DNA of 64,000 bases from NCBI GenBank assembly GCA_947568835.1, contig OX387609.1, positions 17,629,208 to 17,693,207 of the forward strand, written 5' to 3'. This DNA is from Protonemura montana (taxonomy: Eukaryota > Arthropoda > Insecta > Plecoptera > Nemouridae). This document shows positions 1-11,712 of the stretch, in pieces. A model generated the notes under the pieces. It did not search any database and was not told the origin of the DNA. It worked only from the letters and a program-made list of their open reading frames with translations. How positions within the stretch are numbered: the stretch's first letter is position 1; each line of letters begins with the position of its first letter. A program made the translations under genes and the position numbers.

Positions 1-1133
1 TCCTGCCCCATGTCCTGTCCCATGTCATGTGACATGTCCTGCTCCATGTCCTGTTCCATGTCCTGCCCCATGTCCTGCCCCATGTCCTGCCCCATGTCCT
101 GCCCCATGTCCTGCCTCATGTCCTGTCCCATGTCCTGCACCATGTCCTGCCCCATGTCCTGCCCCATGTCCTGCTCCATGTCCTGCTCCATGTCCTGCCC
201 CATGTCCTGCCCCATGTCCCATGTCCTGCCCCATGTCCTGCCCCATGTCCTGTCCCATGTCCTGCCCCATGTCATGCCCCATGTCCTGCCCCATGTCCTG
301 CCCCATGTCCCATGTCCTGCCGCATGTCCTGCCCCTTGTCCTGTCCTATTTCCTGCCCCATGTCCTGCCCCATGTCCTGCCCCGTGTCCTGCCCCATGTC
401 CTGCCCCATGTTCTGCCCCATGTCCTGCCCCATGTCTTGCCCCATGTCCCATGTCCTGCCCCATGTCCTGCCCCATGTCCTGCCCCATGTCCTTCCCTAT
501 GTCCTGTCCCATGTCCTGCCCCATGTCCTGCCCCATGTCCTGCCCCATGTCCTGCTCCATGTCCTTCCCCTGTCCAGTCCCATGTCCCATGTCCTGCCCC
601 ATGTCCTGCCACATGTCCTGCCCCATGTCCTGCCATATGTCCTGTCCCATGTCCTGCCCCATGTCCTGCCCTATGTCCTGCCCCATGTCCTGCCCCATGT
701 CCTGCTCCATGTCCTGCCCCATGTCCTGCCCCATGTCCCATGTCTTGCCCCATATCCTGCCCTATGTCCTGCCCCATGTCCTGCCCCATGTCCTGCCCAT
801 GTCCTGTCCCATGTCCTGCCCCATGTCATGCCCCATGTCCTGCCCCATGTCCTGCCCCATGTCCTATGTCCTGCCCCATGTCCTGCCCCTTGTCCTGTCC
901 CATTTCCTGCCACATGTCCTGCCCTATGTCCTGTCCCATGTCCTGCCCCTTGTCCTGCCCCATGTCCTGCTCCATGTCCTGCCCCATGTCCCATGTCCTG
1001 CCCCATTTCCTGCCCCATGTCCTGCCCCATGTCCTGCCCCATGTCCTGCCACATGTCCTGCCCCATGTCCTGCCCCATGTCCTGCCCTATGTCCTGCCCC
1101 ATGTCCTGCCCCATGTCCTGCCCCATGTCCTGC
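1..1133. repeat. 1,211-bp HOR, first copy (left edge truncated)
   Basis: This stretch aligns to 1212-2344 at a constant offset of 1,211 bases. Both copies carry the class A variant (TGA at 30 and 1241), the same order of 7-base short units, the same CCCGTG and CATGTTCTG units, and the same CCTTCCCCTGTCCAG segment. Differences are few: near position 111 this copy reads GCCTC where the second reads GCCCC, near 171 it reads GCTCC against GCCCC, and near 874 it reads CCCC where the second reads CTTC. It probably begins upstream of the window. Confidence 0.9.
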
Positions 1134-1211
1134 CCCATGTCCTGCCCTATGTCCTGCCCCATGTCCTGCCCTATGTCCTGCCCTATGTCCTGTCCCATGT
1201 CCTGCCCCATG

Positions 1212-2344
1212 TCCTGCCCCATGTCCTGTCCCATGTCATGTGACATGTCCTGCTCCATGTCCTGTTCCATGTCCTGCCCCATGTCCTGCCCCATGTCCTG
1301 CCCCATGTCCTGCCCCATGTCCTGCCCCATGTCCTGTCCCATGTCCTGCACCATGTCCTGCCCCATGTCCTGCCCCATGTCCTGCCCCATGTCCTGCTCC
1401 ATGTCCTGCCCCATGTCCTGCCCCATGTCCCATGTCCTGCCCCATGTCCTGCCCCATGTCCTGTCCCATGTCCTGCCCCATGTCATGCCCCATGTCCTGC
1501 CCCATGTCCTGCCCCATGTCCCATGTCCTGCCGCATGTCCTGCCCCTTGTCCTGTCCTATTTCCTGCCCCATGTCCTGCCCCATGTCCTGCCCCGTGTCC
1601 TGCCCCATGTCCTGCCCCATGTTCTGCCCCATGTCCTGCCCCATGTCTTGCCCCATGTCCCATGTCCTGCCCCATGTCCTGCCCCATGTCCTGCCCCATG
1701 TCCTTCCCTATGTCCTGTCCCATGTCCTGCCCCATGTCCTGCCCCATGTCCTGCCCCATGTCCTGCTCCATGTCCTTCCCCTGTCCAGTCCCATGTCCCA
1801 TGTCCTGCCCCATGTCCTGCCACATGTCCTGCCCCATGTCCTGCCATATGTCCTGTCCCATGTCCTGCCCCATGTCCTGCCCTATGTCCTGCCCCATGTC
1901 CTGCCCCATGTCCTGCTCCATGTCCTGCCCCATGTCCTGCCCCATGTCCCATGTCTTGCCCCATATCCTGCCCTATGTCCTGCCCCATGTCCTGCCCCAT
2001 GTCCTGCCCATGTCCTGTCCCATGTCCTGCCCCATGTCATGCCCCATGTCCTGCCCCATGTCCTGCCCCATGTCCTATGTCCTGCTTCATGTCCTGCCCC
2101 TTGTCCTGTCCCATTTCCTGCCCCATGTCCTGCCCTATGTCCTGTCCCATGTCCTGCCCCTTGTCCTGCCCCATGTCCTGCTCCATGTCCTGCCCCATGT
2201 CCCATGTCCTGCCCCATTTCCTGCCCCATGTCCTGCCCCATGTCCTGCCCCATGTCCTGCCACATGTCCTGCCCCATGTCCTGCCCCATGTCCTGCCCTA
2301 TGTCCTGCCCCATGTCCTGCCCCATGTCCTGCCCCATGTCCTGC
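1212..2344. repeat. 1,211-bp HOR, second copy
   Basis: This is the direct tandem partner of 1-1133. Matching continues until about 2344, where this copy moves into an 11-base unit and TGTCCTGTCC while the first copy continues with CCCT units. A linker of ordinary monomers at 1134-1211 separates the two copies. The period is 100 monomers plus 11 bases, so it is not a whole number of monomers and the register slips between copies. Confidence 0.88.
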
Positions 2345-3973
2345 CCATGTCCTGTCCCATGTCCTGCCCCATGTCATGCCCCATGTCCTGCCCCATGTCC
2401 TGCCCCATGTCCTATGTCCTGCCCCATGTCCTGCCCCTTGTCCTGTCCCATTTCCTGCCCCATGTCCTGCCCTATGTCCTGTCCCATGTCCTGCTCCATG
2501 TCCTGCCCCATGTCCTGCCCCATGTCCCATGTCATGCCCCATGTCCTGCCCCATGTCCTGCCCCATGTCCTGCCCCATGTCCTGCCCCATGTCCTGCCAC
2601 ATGTCCTGCCCCATGTCCTGCCCCATGTCCTGCCCCATGTCCTGCCCCATGTCCTGCCCTATGTCCTGCCCCATGTCCTGCCCCATGTCCTGCCCTATGT
2701 CCTGTCCCATGTCCTGTCCCATGTCATGTCCCATGTCCTGCTCCATGTCCTGCCCCATGTCCTGCCCCATGTCCTGCTCTATGTCCTGCCCCATGTCCCG
2801 CCCCATGTCCTGCTCCATGTCCTGTCCCATGTCCTGCCCCATGTCCTGCCCCATTTCCTGCCCCATGTCCTGCCCCATGTCCTGCCCCATGTCCTGCCAC
2901 ATGTCCTGCCCCATGTCCTGCCCCATGTCCTGCCCTATGTCCTGCCCCATGTCCTGCCCCATGTCCTGCCCCATGTCCTGCCCATGTCCTGTCCCATGTC
3001 CTGCCCCATGTCATGCCCCATGTCCTGCCCCATGTCCTGCCCCATGTCCTATGTCCTGCCCCATGTCCTGCCCCTTGTCCTGTCCCATTTCCTGCCCCAT
3101 GTCCTGCCCTATGTCCTGTCCCATGTCCTGCCCCTTGTCCTGCCCCTTGTCCTGCTCCATGTCCTGCCCCATGTCCCATGTCCTGCTCCATGTCCTTCCC
3201 CTGTCCAGCCCCATGTCCCATGTCCTGCCCCATGTCCTGCCACATGTCCTGCACCATGTCCTGCCCCATGTCCTGCCCCATGTCCTGCCCCATGTCCTGC
3301 CCTATGTCCTGCCCCATGTCCTGCCCCATGTCCTGCCCTATGTCCTGTCCCATGTCCTGTCCCATGTCATGTCCCATGTCCTGCTCCATGTCCTGCCCCA
3401 TGTCCTGCCCCATGTCCTGCCCTATGTCCTGCCCCATGTCCTGCCCCATGTCCTGCTCCATGTCCTGTCCCATGTCCTGCCCCATGTCCTGCCACATGTC
3501 CTGCCCCATGTCCTGCCCCATGTCCTGCCCCATGTCCTGCCCCATGTCCTGCCCTATGTCCTGCCCCATGTTCTGCCCCATGTCCTGCCCTATGTCCTGT
3601 CCCATGTCCTGTCCCATGTCATGTCCCATGTCCTGCTCCATGTCCTGCCCCATGTCCTGCCCCATGTCCTGCCCTATGTCCTGCCCCATGTCCTGCCCCA
3701 TGTCCTGCTCCATGTCCTGCCCCATGTCCTGCCCCATGTCCCATGTCATGCCCCATGTCCTGCCCCATGTCCTGCCCCATGTCCTGCCCCATGTCCTGCC
3801 CCATGTCCTGCCCCTAGTCCTCCCCTATGTCCTGTCCCATGTCCTGCCCCATGTCCTGCCCCATGTCCTGTCCCATGTCCTGCCTCATGTCCTGCCCAAT
3901 GTCCTGCCCTATGTCCTGCCCCATGTCCTGCCCCATGTCCTGCCCCATGTCCTGCCCAATGTCCTGCCCCATT
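1296..3973. repeat. 2,678-bp HOR, first copy
   Basis: This segment matches 3974-6651 at a constant offset of 2,678 bases, and matching continues to 4013/6691. It ends shortly after the first class B landmark (TAG at 3815). One clear private change is T-to-C at 2799, which creates a CpG (CCCGCCCC) where the second copy has CCTGCCCC at 5477. The segment overlaps the 1,211-base pair, so the two repeat tiers are superimposed. Confidence 0.9.
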
Positions 3974-6651
3974 TCCTGCCCCATGTCCTGCCCCATGTCC
4001 TGCCCCATGTCCTGTCCCATGTCCTGCACCATGTCCTGCCCCATGTCCTGCCCCATGTCCTGCCCCATGTCCTGCTCCATGTCCTGCCCCATGTCCTGCC
4101 CCATGTCCCATGTCCTGCCCCATGTCCTGCCCCATGTCCTGTCCCATGTCCTGCCCCATGTCATGCCCCATGTCCTGCCCCATGTCCTGCCCCATGTCCC
4201 ATGTCCTGCCGCATGTCCTGCCCCTTGTCCTGTCCTATTTCCTGCCCCATGTCCTGCCCCATGTCCTGCCCCGTGTCCTGCCCCATGTCCTGCCCCATGT
4301 TCTGCCCCATGTCCTGCCCCATGTCTTGCCCCATGTCCCATGTCCTGCCCCATGTCCTGCCCCATGTCCTGCCCCATGTCCTTCCCTATGTCCTGTCCCA
4401 TGTCCTGCCCCATGTCCTGCCCCATGTCCTGCCCCATGTCCTGCTCCATGTCCTTCCCCTGTCCAGTCCCATGTCCCATGTCCTGCCCCATGTCCTGCCA
4501 CATGTCCTGCCCCATGTCCTGCCATATGTCCTGTCCCATGTCCTGCCCCATGTCCTGCCCTATGTCCTGCCCCATGTCCTGCCCCATGTCCTGCTCCATG
4601 TCCTGCCCCATGTCCTGCCCCATGTCCCATGTCTTGCCCCATATCCTGCCCTATGTCCTGCCCCATGTCCTGCCCCATGTCCTGCCCATGTCCTGTCCCA
4701 TGTCCTGCCCCATGTCATGCCCCATGTCCTGCCCCATGTCCTGCCCCATGTCCTATGTCCTGCTTCATGTCCTGCCCCTTGTCCTGTCCCATTTCCTGCC
4801 CCATGTCCTGCCCTATGTCCTGTCCCATGTCCTGCCCCTTGTCCTGCCCCATGTCCTGCTCCATGTCCTGCCCCATGTCCCATGTCCTGCCCCATTTCCT
4901 GCCCCATGTCCTGCCCCATGTCCTGCCCCATGTCCTGCCACATGTCCTGCCCCATGTCCTGCCCCATGTCCTGCCCTATGTCCTGCCCCATGTCCTGCCC
5001 CATGTCCTGCCCCATGTCCTGCCCATGTCCTGTCCCATGTCCTGCCCCATGTCATGCCCCATGTCCTGCCCCATGTCCTGCCCCATGTCCTATGTCCTGC
5101 CCCATGTCCTGCCCCTTGTCCTGTCCCATTTCCTGCCCCATGTCCTGCCCTATGTCCTGTCCCATGTCCTGCTCCATGTCCTGCCCCATGTCCTGCCCCA
5201 TGTCCCATGTCATGCCCCATGTCCTGCCCCATGTCCTGCCCCATGTCCTGCCCCATGTCCTGCCCCATGTCCTGCCACATGTCCTGCCCCATGTCCTGCC
5301 CCATGTCCTGCCCCATGTCCTGCCCCATGTCCTGCCCTATGTCCTGCCCCATGTCCTGCCCCATGTCCTGCCCTATGTCCTGTCCCATGTCCTGTCCCAT
5401 GTCATGTCCCATGTCCTGCTCCATGTCCTGCCCCATGTCCTGCCCCATGTCCTGCTCTATGTCCTGCCCCATGTCCTGCCCCATGTCCTGCTCCATGTCC
5501 TGTCCCATGTCCTGCCCCATGTCCTGCCCCATTTCCTGCCCCATGTCCTGCCCCATGTCCTGCCCCATGTCCTGCCACATGTCCTGCCCCATGTCCTGCC
5601 CCATGTCCTGCCCTATGTCCTGCCCCATGTCCTGCCCCATGTCCTGCCCCATGTCCTGCCCATGTCCTGTCCCATGTCCTGCCCCATGTCATGCCCCATG
5701 TCCTGCCCCATGTCCTGCCCCATGTCCTATGTCCTGCCCCATGTCCTGCCCCTTGTCCTGTCCCATTTCCTGCCCCATGTCCTGCCCTATGTCCTGTCCC
5801 ATGTCCTGCCCCTTGTCCTGCCCCTTGTCCTGCTCCATGTCCTGCCCCATGTCCCATGTCCTGCTCCATGTCCTTCCCCTGTCCAGCCCCATGTCCCATG
5901 TCCTGCCCCATGTCCTGCCACATGTCCTGCACCATGTCCTGCCCCATGTCCTGCCCCATGTCCTGCCCCATGTCCTGCCCTATGTCCTGCCCCATGTCCT
6001 GCCCCATGTCCTGCCCTATGTCCTGTCCCATGTCCTGTCCCATGTCATGTCCCATGTCCTGCTCCATGTCCTGCCCCATGTCCTGCCCCATGTCCTGCCC
6101 TATGTCCTGCCCCATGTCCTGCCCCATGTCCTGCTCCATGTCCTGTCCCATGTCCTGCCCCATGTCCTGCCACATGTCCTGCCCCATGTCCTGCCCCATG
6201 TCCTGCCCCATGTCCTGCCCCATGTCCTGCCCTATGTCCTGCCCCATGTTCTGCCCCATGTCCTGCCCTATGTCCTGTCCCATGTCCTGTCCCATGTCAT
6301 GTCCCATGTCCTGCTCCATGTCCTGCCCCATGTCCTGCCCCATGTCCTGCCCTATGTCCTGCCCCATGTCCTGCCCCATGTCCTGCTCCATGTCCTGCCC
6401 CATGTCCTGCCCCATGTCCCATGTCATGCCCCATGTCCTGCCCCATGTCCTGCCCCATGTCCTGCCCCATGTCCTGCCCCATGTCCTGCCCCTAGTCCTC
6501 CCCTATGTCCTGTCCCATGTCCTGCCCCATGTCCTGCCCCATGTCCTGTCCCATGTCCTGCCTCATGTCCTGCCCAATGTCCTGCCCTATGTCCTGCCCC
6601 ATGTCCTGCCCCATGTCCTGCCCCATGTCCTGCCCAATGTCCTGCCCCATT
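3974..6651. repeat. 2,678-bp HOR, second copy
   Basis: This is the near-identical tandem partner of 1296-3973, including the class B landmark at 6493 (3815 plus 2,678). After 6691 it departs from the first copy: CCACATG here against GTCCCATG there. The low number of differences over 2.7 kb indicates recent duplication or homogenisation. Confidence 0.9.
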
Positions 6652-8253
6652 TCCTGCCCCATGTCCTGCCCCATGTCCTGCCCCATGTCCTGCCACATGT
6701 CCTGCCCCATGTCCTGCCCCATGTCCTGCCCTATGTCCTGCCCCATGTCCTGCCCCATGTCCTGCCCCATGTCCTGCCCATGTCCTGTCCCATGTCCTGC
6801 CCCATGTCATGCCCCATGTCCTGCCCCATGTCCTGCCCCATGTCCTATGTCCTGCCCCATGTCCTGCCCCTTGTCCTGTCCCATTTCCTGCCCCATGTCC
6901 TGCCCTATGTCCTGTCCCATGTCCTGCCCCTTGTCCTGCCCCTTGTCCTGCTCCATGTCCTGCCCCATGTCCCATGTCCTGCTCCATGTCCTTCCCCTGT
7001 CCAGCCCCATGTCCCATGTCCTGCCCCATGTACTGCCACATGTCCTGCCCCATGTCCTGCCCCATGTCCTGCCCCATGTCCTGCCCCATGTCCTGCCCTA
7101 TGTCCTGCCCCATGTCCTGCCCCATGTCCTGCCCTATGTCCTGTCCCATGTCCTGTCCCATGTCATGTCCCATGTCCTGCTCCATGTCCTGCCCCATGTC
7201 CTGCCCCATGTCCTGCTCTATGTCCTGCCCCATGTCCTGCCCCATGTCCTGCTCCATGTCCTGTCCCATGTCCTGCCCCATGTCCTGCCCCATTTCCTGC
7301 CCCATGTCCTGCCCCATGTCCTGCCCCATGTCCTGCCACATGTCCTGCCCCATGTCCTGCCCCATGTCCTGCCCTATGTCCTGCCCCATGTCCTGCCCCA
7401 TGTCCTGCCCCATGTCCTGCCCATGTCCTGTCCCATGTCCTGCCCCATGTCATGCCCCATGTCCTGCCCCATGTCCTGCCCCATGTCCTATGTCCTGCCC
7501 CATGTCCTGCCCCTTGTCCTGTCCCATTTCCTGCCCCATGTCCTGCCCTATGTCCTGTCCCATGTCCTGCCCCTTGTCCTGCCCCTTGTCCTGCTCCATG
7601 TCCTGCCCCATGTCCCATGTCCTGCTCCATGTCCTTCCCCTGTCCAGCCCCATGTCCCATGTCCTGCCCCATGTCCTGCCACATGTCCTGCCCCATGTCC
7701 TGCCCCATGTCCTGCCCCATGTCCTGCCCCATGTCCTGCCCTATGTCCTGCCCCATGTCCTGCCCCATGTCCTGCCCTATGTCCTGTCCCATGTCCTGTC
7801 CCATGTCATGTCCCATGTCCTGCTCCATGTCCTGCCCCATGTCCTGCCCCATGTCCTGCCCTATGTCCTGCCCCATGTCCTGCCCCATGTCCTGCTCCAT
7901 GTCCTGTCCCATGTCCTGCCCCATGTCCTGCCACATGTCCTGCCCCATGTCCTGCCCCATGTCCTGCCCCATGTCCTGCCCCATGTCCTGCCCTATGTCC
8001 TGCCCCATGTTCTGCCCCATGTCCTGCCCTATGTCCTGTCCCATGTCCTGTCCCATGTCATGTCCCATGTCCTGCTCCATGTCCTGCCCCATGTCCTGCC
8101 CCATGTCCTGCCCTATGTCCTGCCCCATGTCCTGCCCCATGTCCTGCTCCATGTCCTGCCCCATGTCCTGCCCCATGTCCCATGTCATGCCCCATGTCCT
8201 GCCCCATGTCCTGCCCCATGTCCTGCCCCATGTCCTGCCCCATGTCCTGCCCC
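6493..8253. repeat. 1,761-bp block between class B landmarks
   Basis: The block runs from the class B variant at 6493 to the next at 8254. Its interior is mostly a two-copy array of a 643-base subrepeat (6648-7933). The last 300 bases, including TCATGTCCC, CCCT and 7-base units, match the ends of the earlier 2,678-base copies and of the later 3,459- and 2,816-base blocks. Confidence 0.8.
6648..7933. repeat. 643-bp subrepeat array, two copies
   Basis: The copies are about 6648-7290 and 7291-7933. Each starts at a CATTTCC unit and keeps the same order of CCACATG, 11-base, TCATGCCCC, 7-base, TTGTCC and CCTTCCCCTGTCCAG units. The period is 53 monomers plus 7 bases. The second copy has CCCT near 7862 where the first has CTCT near 7219. 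Neither copy carries the TCATGCCCTATG variant that marks the first copies of the later arrays. Confidence 0.88.
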
Positions 8254-11200
8254 TAGTCCTCCCCTATGTCCTGTCCCATGTCCTGCCCCATGTCCTGCCC
8301 CATGTCCTGTCCCATGTCCTGCCTCATGTCCTGCCCAATGTCCTGCCCTATGTCCTGCCCCATGTCCTGCCCCATGTCCTGCCCCATGTCCTGCCCTATG
8401 TCCTGCCCCATGTCCTGCCCTATGTCCTGCCCTATGTCCTGTCCCATGTCCTGCCCCATGTCCTGCCCCATGTCCTGTCCCATGTCATGTGACATGTCCT
8501 GCTCCATGTCCTGTTCCATGTCCTGCCCCATGTCCTGCCCCATGTCCTGCCCCATGTCCTGCCCCATGTCCTGCCTCATGTCCTGTCCCATGTCCTGCAC
8601 CATGTCCTGCCCCATGTCCTGCCCCATGTCCTGCTCCATGTCCTGCTCCATGTCCTGCCCCATGTCCTGCCCCATGTCCCATGTCCTGCCCCATGTCCTG
8701 CCCCATGTCCTGTCCCATGTCCTGCCCCATGTCATGCCCCATGTCCTGCCCCATGTCCTGCCCCATGTCCCATGTCCTGCCGCATGTCCTGCCCCTTGTC
8801 CTGTCCTATTTCCTGCCCCATGTCCTGCCCCATGTCCTGCCCCGTGTCCTGCCCCATGTCCTGCCCCATGTTCTGCCCCATGTCCTGCCCCATGTCTTGC
8901 CCCATGTCCCATGTCCTGCCCCATGTCCTGCCCCATGTCCTGCCCCATGTCCTTCCCTATGTCCTGTCCCATGTCCGGCCCCATGTCCTGCCCCATGTCC
9001 TGCCCCATGTCCTGCTCCATGTCCTTCCCCTGTCCAGTCCCATGTCCCATGTCCTGCCCCATGTCCTGCCACATGTCCTGCCCCATGTCCTGCCATATGT
9101 CCTGTCCCATGTCCTGCCCCATGTCCTGCCCTATGTCCTGCCCCATGTCCTGCCCCATGTCCTGCTCCATGTCCTGCCCCATGTCCTGCCCCATGTCCCA
9201 TGTCTTGCCCCATATCCTGCCCTATGTCCTGCCCCATGTCCTGCCCCATGTCCTGCCCATGTCCTGTCCCATGTCCTGCCCCATGTCATGCCCCATGTCC
9301 TGCCCCATGTCCTGCCCCATGTCCTATGTCCTGCCCCATGTCCTGCCCCTTGTCCTGTCCCATTTCCTGCCACATGTCCTGCCCTATGTCCTGTCCCATG
9401 TCCTGCCCCTTGTCCTGCCCCATGTCCTGCTCCATGTCCTGCCCCATGTCCCATGTCCTGCCCCATTTCCTGCCCCATGTCCTGCCCCATGTCCTGCCCC
9501 ATGTCCTGCCACATGTCCTGCCCCATGTCCTGCCCCATGTCCTGCCCTATGTCCTGCCCCATGTCCTGCCCCATGTCCTGCCCCATGTCCTGCCCATGTC
9601 CTGTCCCATGTCCTGCCCCATGTCATGCCCCATGTCCTGCCCCATGTCCTGCCCCATGTCCTATGTCCTGCCCCATGTCCTGCCCCTTGTCCTGTCCCAT
9701 TTCCTGCCCCATGTCATGCCCTATGTCCTGTCCCATGTCCTGCCCCTTGTCCTGCCCCTTGTCCTGCTCCATGTCCTGCCCCATGTCCCATGTCCTGCTC
9801 CATGTCCTTCCCCTGTCCAGCCCCATGTCCCATGTCCTGCCCCATGTCCTGCCACATGTCCTGCCCCATGTCCTGCCCCATGTCCTGCCCCATGTCCTGC
9901 CCCATGTCCTGCCCTATGTCCTGCCCCATGTCCTGCCCCATGTCCTGCCCTATGTCCTGTCCCATGTCCTGTCCCATGTCATGTCCCATGTCCTGCTCCA
10001 TGTCCTGCCCCATGTCCTGCCCCATGTCCTGCTCTATGTCCTGCCCCATGTCCTGCCCCATGTCCTGCTCCATGTCCTGTCCCATGTCCTGCCCCATGTC
10101 CTGCCCCATTTCCTGCCCCATGTCCTGCCCCATGTCCTGCCCCATGTCCTGCCACATGTCCTGCCCCATGTCCTGCCCCATGTCCTGCCCTATGTCCTGC
10201 CCCATGTCCTGCCCCATGTCCTGCCCCATGTCCTGCCCATGTCCTGTCCCATGTCCTGCCCCATGTCATGCCCCATGTCCTGCCCCATGTCCTGCCCCAT
10301 GTCCTATGTCCTGCCCCATGTCCTGCCCCTTGTCCTGTCCCATTTCCTGCCCCATGTCCTGCCCTATGTCCTGTCCCATGTCCTGCCCCTTGTCCTGCCC
10401 CTTGTCCTGCTCCATGTCCTGCCCCATGTCCCATGTCCTGCTCCATGTCCTTCCCCTGTCCAGCCCCATGTCCCATGTCCTGCCCCATGTCCTGCCACAT
10501 GTCCTGCCCCATGTCCTGCCCCATGTCCTGCCCCATGTCCTGCCCCATGTCCTGCCCTATGTCCTGCCCCATGTCCTGCCCCATGTCCTGCCCTATGTCC
10601 TGTCCCATGTCCTGTCCCATGTCATGTCCCATGTCCTGCTCCATGTCCTGCCCCATGTCCTGCCCCATGTCCTGCTCTATGTCCTGCCCCATGTCCTGCC
10701 CCATGTCCTGCTCCATGTCCTGTCCCATGTCCTGCCCCATGTCCTGCCCCATTTCCTGCCCCATGTCCTGCCCCATGTCCTGCCCCATGTCCTGCCACAT
10801 GTCCTGCCCCATGTCCTGCCCCATGTCCTGCCCTATGTCCTGCCCCATGTCCTGCCCCATGTCCTGCCCCATGTCCTGCCCATGTCCTGTCCCATGTCCT
10901 GCCCCATGTCATGCCCCATGTCCTGCCCCATGTCCTGCCCCATGTCCTATGTCCTGCCCCATGTCCTGCCCCTTGTCCTGTCCCATTTCCTGCCCCATGT
11001 CCTGCCCTATGTCCTGTCCCATGTCCTGCCCCTTGTCCTGCCCCTTGTCCTGCTCCATGTCCTGCCCCATGTCCCATGTCCTGCTCCATGTCCTTCCCCT
11101 GTCCAGCCCCATGTCCCATGTCCTGCCCCATGTCCTGCCACATGTCCTGCCCCATGTCCTGCCCCATGTCCTGCCCCATGTCCTGCCCCATGTCCTGCCC

Positions 11201-11712
11201 TATGTCCTGCCCCATGTCCTGCCCCATGTCCTGCCCTATGTCCTGTCCCATGTCCTGTCCCATGTCATGTCCCATGTCCTGCTCCATGTCCTGCCCCATG
11301 TCCTGCCCCATGTCCTGCCCTATGTCCTGCCCCATGTCCTGCCCCATGTCCTGCTCCATGTCCTGTCCCATGTCCTGCCCCATGTCCTGCCACATGTCCT
11401 GCCCCATGTCCTGCCCCATGTCCTGCCCCATGTCCTGCCCCATGTCCTGCCCTATGTCCTGCCCCATGTTCTGCCCCATGTCCTGCCCTATGTCCTGTCC
11501 CATGTCCTGTCCCATGTCATGTCCCATGTCCTGCTCCATGTCCTGCCCCATGTCCTGCCCCATGTCCTGCCCTATGTCCTGCCCCATGTCCTGCCCCATG
11601 TCCTGCTCCATGTCCTGCCCCATGTCCTGCCCCATGTCCCATGTCATGCCCCATGTCCTGCCCCATGTCCTGCCCCATGTCCTGCCCCATGTCCTGCCCC
11701 ATGTCCTGCCCC
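8254..11712. repeat. 3,459-bp HOR block with three 643-bp subrepeats
   Basis: The block is bounded by class B landmarks at 8254 and 11713 and carries class A at 8490. Its left part is the template seen again at 14068 (offset 5,814) and 16553 (offset 8,299). Its centre is the three-copy 643-base array at 9464-11392. The length exceeds the 2,816-base block at 16553 by exactly 643, so the two differ by one subrepeat. A private change near 8976 gives TCCGGCCC, one of the rare CpGs. Confidence 0.9.
9464..11392. repeat. 643-bp subrepeat array, three copies
   Basis: The copies are 9464-10106, 10107-10749 and 10750-11392, each beginning at a CATTTCC unit, with all inspected landmarks repeating at exactly 643 bases. 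Only the first copy has the TCATGCCCTATG variant (near 9714); the second and third have CCTGCCCTATG. The internal copies therefore look like later additions, not duplications of the first copy. Confidence 0.9.

Noticed and set aside
563..578. Possible 3' splice acceptor at the CCTTCCCCTGTCCAG segment (and its many copies)
   Set aside because: A pyrimidine tract followed by AG is present, but the whole + strand is 75% pyrimidine so this is expected by chance. No matching donor or branch-point arrangement was seen, and the segment is an ordinary HOR variant.
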